64,000 nt of DNA. Origin: Anaerolineaceae bacterium (lineage in GTDB: Bacteria; Chloroflexota; Anaerolineae; Anaerolineales; Anaerolineaceae). The translations under genes were made by a program, and so were the position numbers. The stretch is from positions 62,001-126,000 of the forward strand of contig PABH01000069.1 of NCBI GenBank assembly GCA_002702705.1, read 5' to 3'. Shown piece by piece: positions 61,980-64,000 of this stretch. The notes beneath the pieces were generated by a model. The model was not told the DNA's origin. It saw only the letters and a program-made list of their open reading frames with translations, and did no database searches. Every line of letters begins with the position of its first letter. Within the stretch, counting starts at the first letter, position 1.

Positions 61980-64000
61980 ATGATTAATGATTGGATTTTA
62001 GACAAACTGAACCCGCTCCAAAATGAAACCACCGTCATCCTCAAAGATCCGCAGCGCATTATCCGCCCGGGTGATTATATCCTCGACGAATGGTCGCTGC
62101 AGCATGGGTTCACCACCCTGATGTGCACCGGTAACCTGGCTTTGCGCAGCTGGTACGAGAACCTGCGCGGGGACCCGGACATCAAATTGCTGCTGGTAGA
62201 CCGCAGCCGGGTGAACGCCAAACGACCGCGTTTGTTTTACCCCGACCTGCAGGCCCAGGCGACACCCCAGACCCAATTGACGATTTCCCTGCGTGATTTT
62301 TTAATCGAACAGACCGGTGATGAAAACTGGCCGTTGTTAATCAACCATAACCGCCAAATCTCGGACTTAATGCTGGCCCATTTATCGTCTATCTTAAAAA
62401 CGCACCAGGACTTACGGGTTGTTTCCCCCAGCCGTTTCAGCGACCAGGATTTTTATAAGATCCTGTTTGGGGCGATGTTGAAGATCAATCCCTTTGAAAA
62501 ACTTTCCCCGGCAAAGGTGCGCAAACTGTGCATCGAACAATCGCGGGCCTTTAAAGAACTGGAAACAATCCTGCCGGCTGATGTCATGGAAACCTTCAGC
62601 AGCCTGATCCAACAAACGGAACCCCCCTTTAATTTGCTGCTGGGTGGGGATGCGGTGCAGATTATGCGTGCTTTTAACCTGGCGGCCATCTTACACCAGC
62701 ACGGCCTGGATTACAGCCTGATCATCGGCAATCTGGACCCCGTTTTGATGCCCTATCGCGAAATTGACCCGGCCTTCTTAAACCTGGCGATGCAGGATCA
62801 GATTGGTGCCGATCCGGATCAGGTTTTGACCGATGTGAAGGATCTCGAAGATCATCTACAACAATCCCCCAAGGCAATTGAAGACCTGTTTAAAAAACAC
62901 CTGCAGGTGGAGGATCTGGAGGCGGCTTTTTTGGTTTTAAAGCGGGAAAAACTTTCCGAAATGGTGCGCCGCACCGCCCTCTATAACCTCTATATCGAAC
63001 TTTTCCGCCAGGATCCAAACCTGAAATTCCACAAAAACGTGTTAAAGATTTTAAAAACCCAGGAAAACGATAATACTTTTTTGGTTTTACGACGTCCCAG
63101 CCCGGTTTGGGAAACCTTATTGGAACTGTACCAACACACCATTGATTATTTTTCCGTCCTGGCAAAATTAGGGAAAACCGCCATGGGGATAAAACATACC
63201 CCAGCAGCGCAGCTGGATGTTTTGGATTTTGTTGGTTTTTGGAATAAGGATCAGCTCAACCGGCTTGAATATTACGCTGCCAAAGTAAACCGCCAGATGC
63301 GGGTGGGGGATATCCATCCATTAAAAAAAGAATGTTTCTGGGAAAGCCTGAAAACCCGCTGGGAGGTTGCTCACCAGTACTTAAAAAAATTAAATACGAC
63401 CGGTGATCAAATCCTGGCCCTGCTGGATGCGCGTTTTCAGGATGTTTATCATAAACACTACACGGATTGGATCAAAGATTCAGAAAGCCCGCTTATTTTT
63501 ACGCACCAGTTTTTGGAACGTATTTTCCGTAAATATTGGGACCCCAAGGGTAACCAAAAAGCCTATGTTTTGGTGTTTGATGGCATGCGTACGGATGCCT
63601 GGGATCTCTTCCTGAAACCGGTCTTTGAAACCCGTTTTCAGGTGGTTCAGGAATATCCCGCCTCGGCTATTTTACCGACCGAAACCAATCTGAGCCGCAA
63701 AGCGATCAGCGCGGGTTGTCTGCCGGAAAGTTTTCCGAAATCGACCCGCGAGTCGGCCTTACTGGCAGCCTGGTTGGAAAAAACATTAGGGTATAAGGTT
63801 AAGTTTAACGCCATCAAAGATGACGATACCGAAAACTCGGGTATCACGGTTTGGTACCAATCCGAAAAACTGGATTATATTGTGTTTAACTTCAGTGATG
63901 AAAACCTGCACCATAATAACCAGGAGTTATCGTTAATTTACGAAAGCACGGTTGACCGTATCATTCGGGAAGATGTGCAGGCGGTATTAAGAGACATCCC
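61980..64000 (+). CDS. pglZ: PglZ-family BREX protein (alkaline-phosphatase superfamily), truncated by window end
   Basis: The frame is open from ATG 61980 to the last base (673 codons seen), and TAAGGGGATAAACC supplies the ribosome site 11 bases after the copy B stop. An N-terminal part of about 500 residues is followed by the PglZ core: YVLVFDGMRTDAWDLF (about 525-540, metal-binding Asp) and SAILPTETNLSRKAISAG (about 560, metal-binding Thr). PglZ is the hallmark protein of BREX/Pgl defence, a phosphatase- or nuclease-like enzyme needed for both methylation and exclusion. The C-terminal part lies outside the window, as would any brxL, brxH or further genes. Confidence 0.9.
   Translation, partial: MINDWILDKLNPLQNETTVILKDPQRIIRPGDYILDEWSLQHGFTTLMCTGNLALRSWYENLRGDPDIKLLLVDRSRVNAKRPRLFYPDLQAQATPQTQLTISLRDFLIEQTGDENWPLLINHNRQISDLMLAHLSSILKTHQDLRVVSPSRFSDQDFYKILFGAMLKINPFEKLSPAKVRKLCIEQSRAFKELETILPADVMETFSSLIQQTEPPFNLLLGGDAVQIMRAFNLAAILHQHGLDYSLIIGNLDPVLMPYREIDPAFLNLAMQDQIGADPDQVLTDVKDLEDHLQQSPKAIEDLFKKHLQVEDLEAAFLVLKREKLSEMVRRTALYNLYIELFRQDPNLKFHKNVLKILKTQENDNTFLVLRRPSPVWETLLELYQHTIDYFSVLAKLGKTAMGIKHTPAAQLDVLDFVGFWNKDQLNRLEYYAAKVNRQMRVGDIHPLKKECFWESLKTRWEVAHQYLKKLNTTGDQILALLDARFQDVYHKHYTDWIKDSESPLIFTHQFLERIFRKYWDPKGNQKAYVLVFDGMRTDAWDLFLKPVFETRFQVVQEYPASAILPTETNLSRKAISAGCLPESFPKSTRESALLAAWLEKTLGYKVKFNAIKDDDTENSGITVWYQSEKLDYIVFNFSDENLHHNNQELSLIYESTVDRIIREDVQAVLRDI

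Larger units (their letters stand above)
40754..64000. mobile_element. integrative genomic island (left end at tRNA-fMet; right end outside the window)
   Basis: From the integrase onward the gene content changes from housekeeping to recombinases, HTH regulators and phage-defence genes, and base composition shifts (AT-rich at 45-50 kb, more GC-rich after 50.5 kb). I did not find a second copy of the tRNA 3' end within the window, so the right boundary is not here. No conjugation, capsid or replication genes are seen in this part. Confidence 0.65.

Overview
The window looks like a bacterial chromosome from the phylum Chloroflexota, probably class Anaerolineae. This is an inference from gene content: three lipoproteins with short Pro/Thr linkers after the lipobox, a giant cyclic-glucan synthase, a secreted protein ending in a short LP-rich tail, and core genes with alpha/beta-free spacing and base composition typical of that group. 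There is no rRNA gene and no CRISPR array.

Bases 1-40650 are core chromosome. In order: a lipoprotein, Hsp20, a secreted DegP/PDZ-type protease lipoprotein, a small acidic protein, a predicted small RNA, an APH-like kinase with a DinB-like protein, a TipA-type MerR regulator with a textbook 19-bp-spacer promoter, an ABC-2 exporter, tRNA-Arg(CCT), another lipoprotein, a structured RNA with C7 loops, and a YacP-like NYN protein. Then comes the replication/repair operon (lamin-tail protein, DUF1992, dnaX, ybaB, recR), a GNAT-nitrilase fusion, a methyltransferase, a HerA-like ATPase, a tandem universal stress protein with a 2951-residue cyclic beta-1,2-glucan synthase, ogt-era-yhhN, a YitT family membrane protein, a papain-fold protein that has lost its nucleophile, and the operon coaE-cdaA-cdaR-der.

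At 40674-40745 lies an initiator tRNA (CAT). A tyrosine integrase starts 90 bases beyond it, and from there to the window end the DNA reads as an integrative genomic island whose far end is not in the window. Its control region (41.8-45.4 kb) holds a second, convergent tyrosine recombinase, a HTH/zinc-ribbon protein, a 22-bp-arm palindrome, a strong promoter overlapped by a Gram-positive-type SOS box, a LuxR-type HTH gene, an XRE-like gene and a decayed copy of that gene.

The cargo is anti-phage in character. First comes a 1350-residue NERD nuclease - STAND ATPase - beta-propeller protein in AT-rich DNA, then a HEPN/DUF4145-like protein, then from 50.5 kb a tightly packed BREX-like operon with its own promoter: excisionase-like HTH, a RadC-N/BrxA fusion, BrxB, BrxC/PglY ATPase, two tandem PglX-role methyltransferases, and PglZ running off the end. 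The two methyltransferases are a tandem duplication that carried the 3' end of brxC with it: an 86-bp decayed piece of brxC still sits between them. They share nearly identical ends but have strongly diverged interiors, so they probably recognise different DNA sites. This two-specificity BREX variant, with the RadC-BrxA fusion, is the most unusual system seen here.

A second theme is non-coding RNA. Three intergenic minus-strand loci have a promoter, stable hairpins and a terminator; two of them present runs of 6-7 C in hairpin loops and the third has a CU-rich single strand. All are suited to pairing with Shine-Dalgarno sequences.
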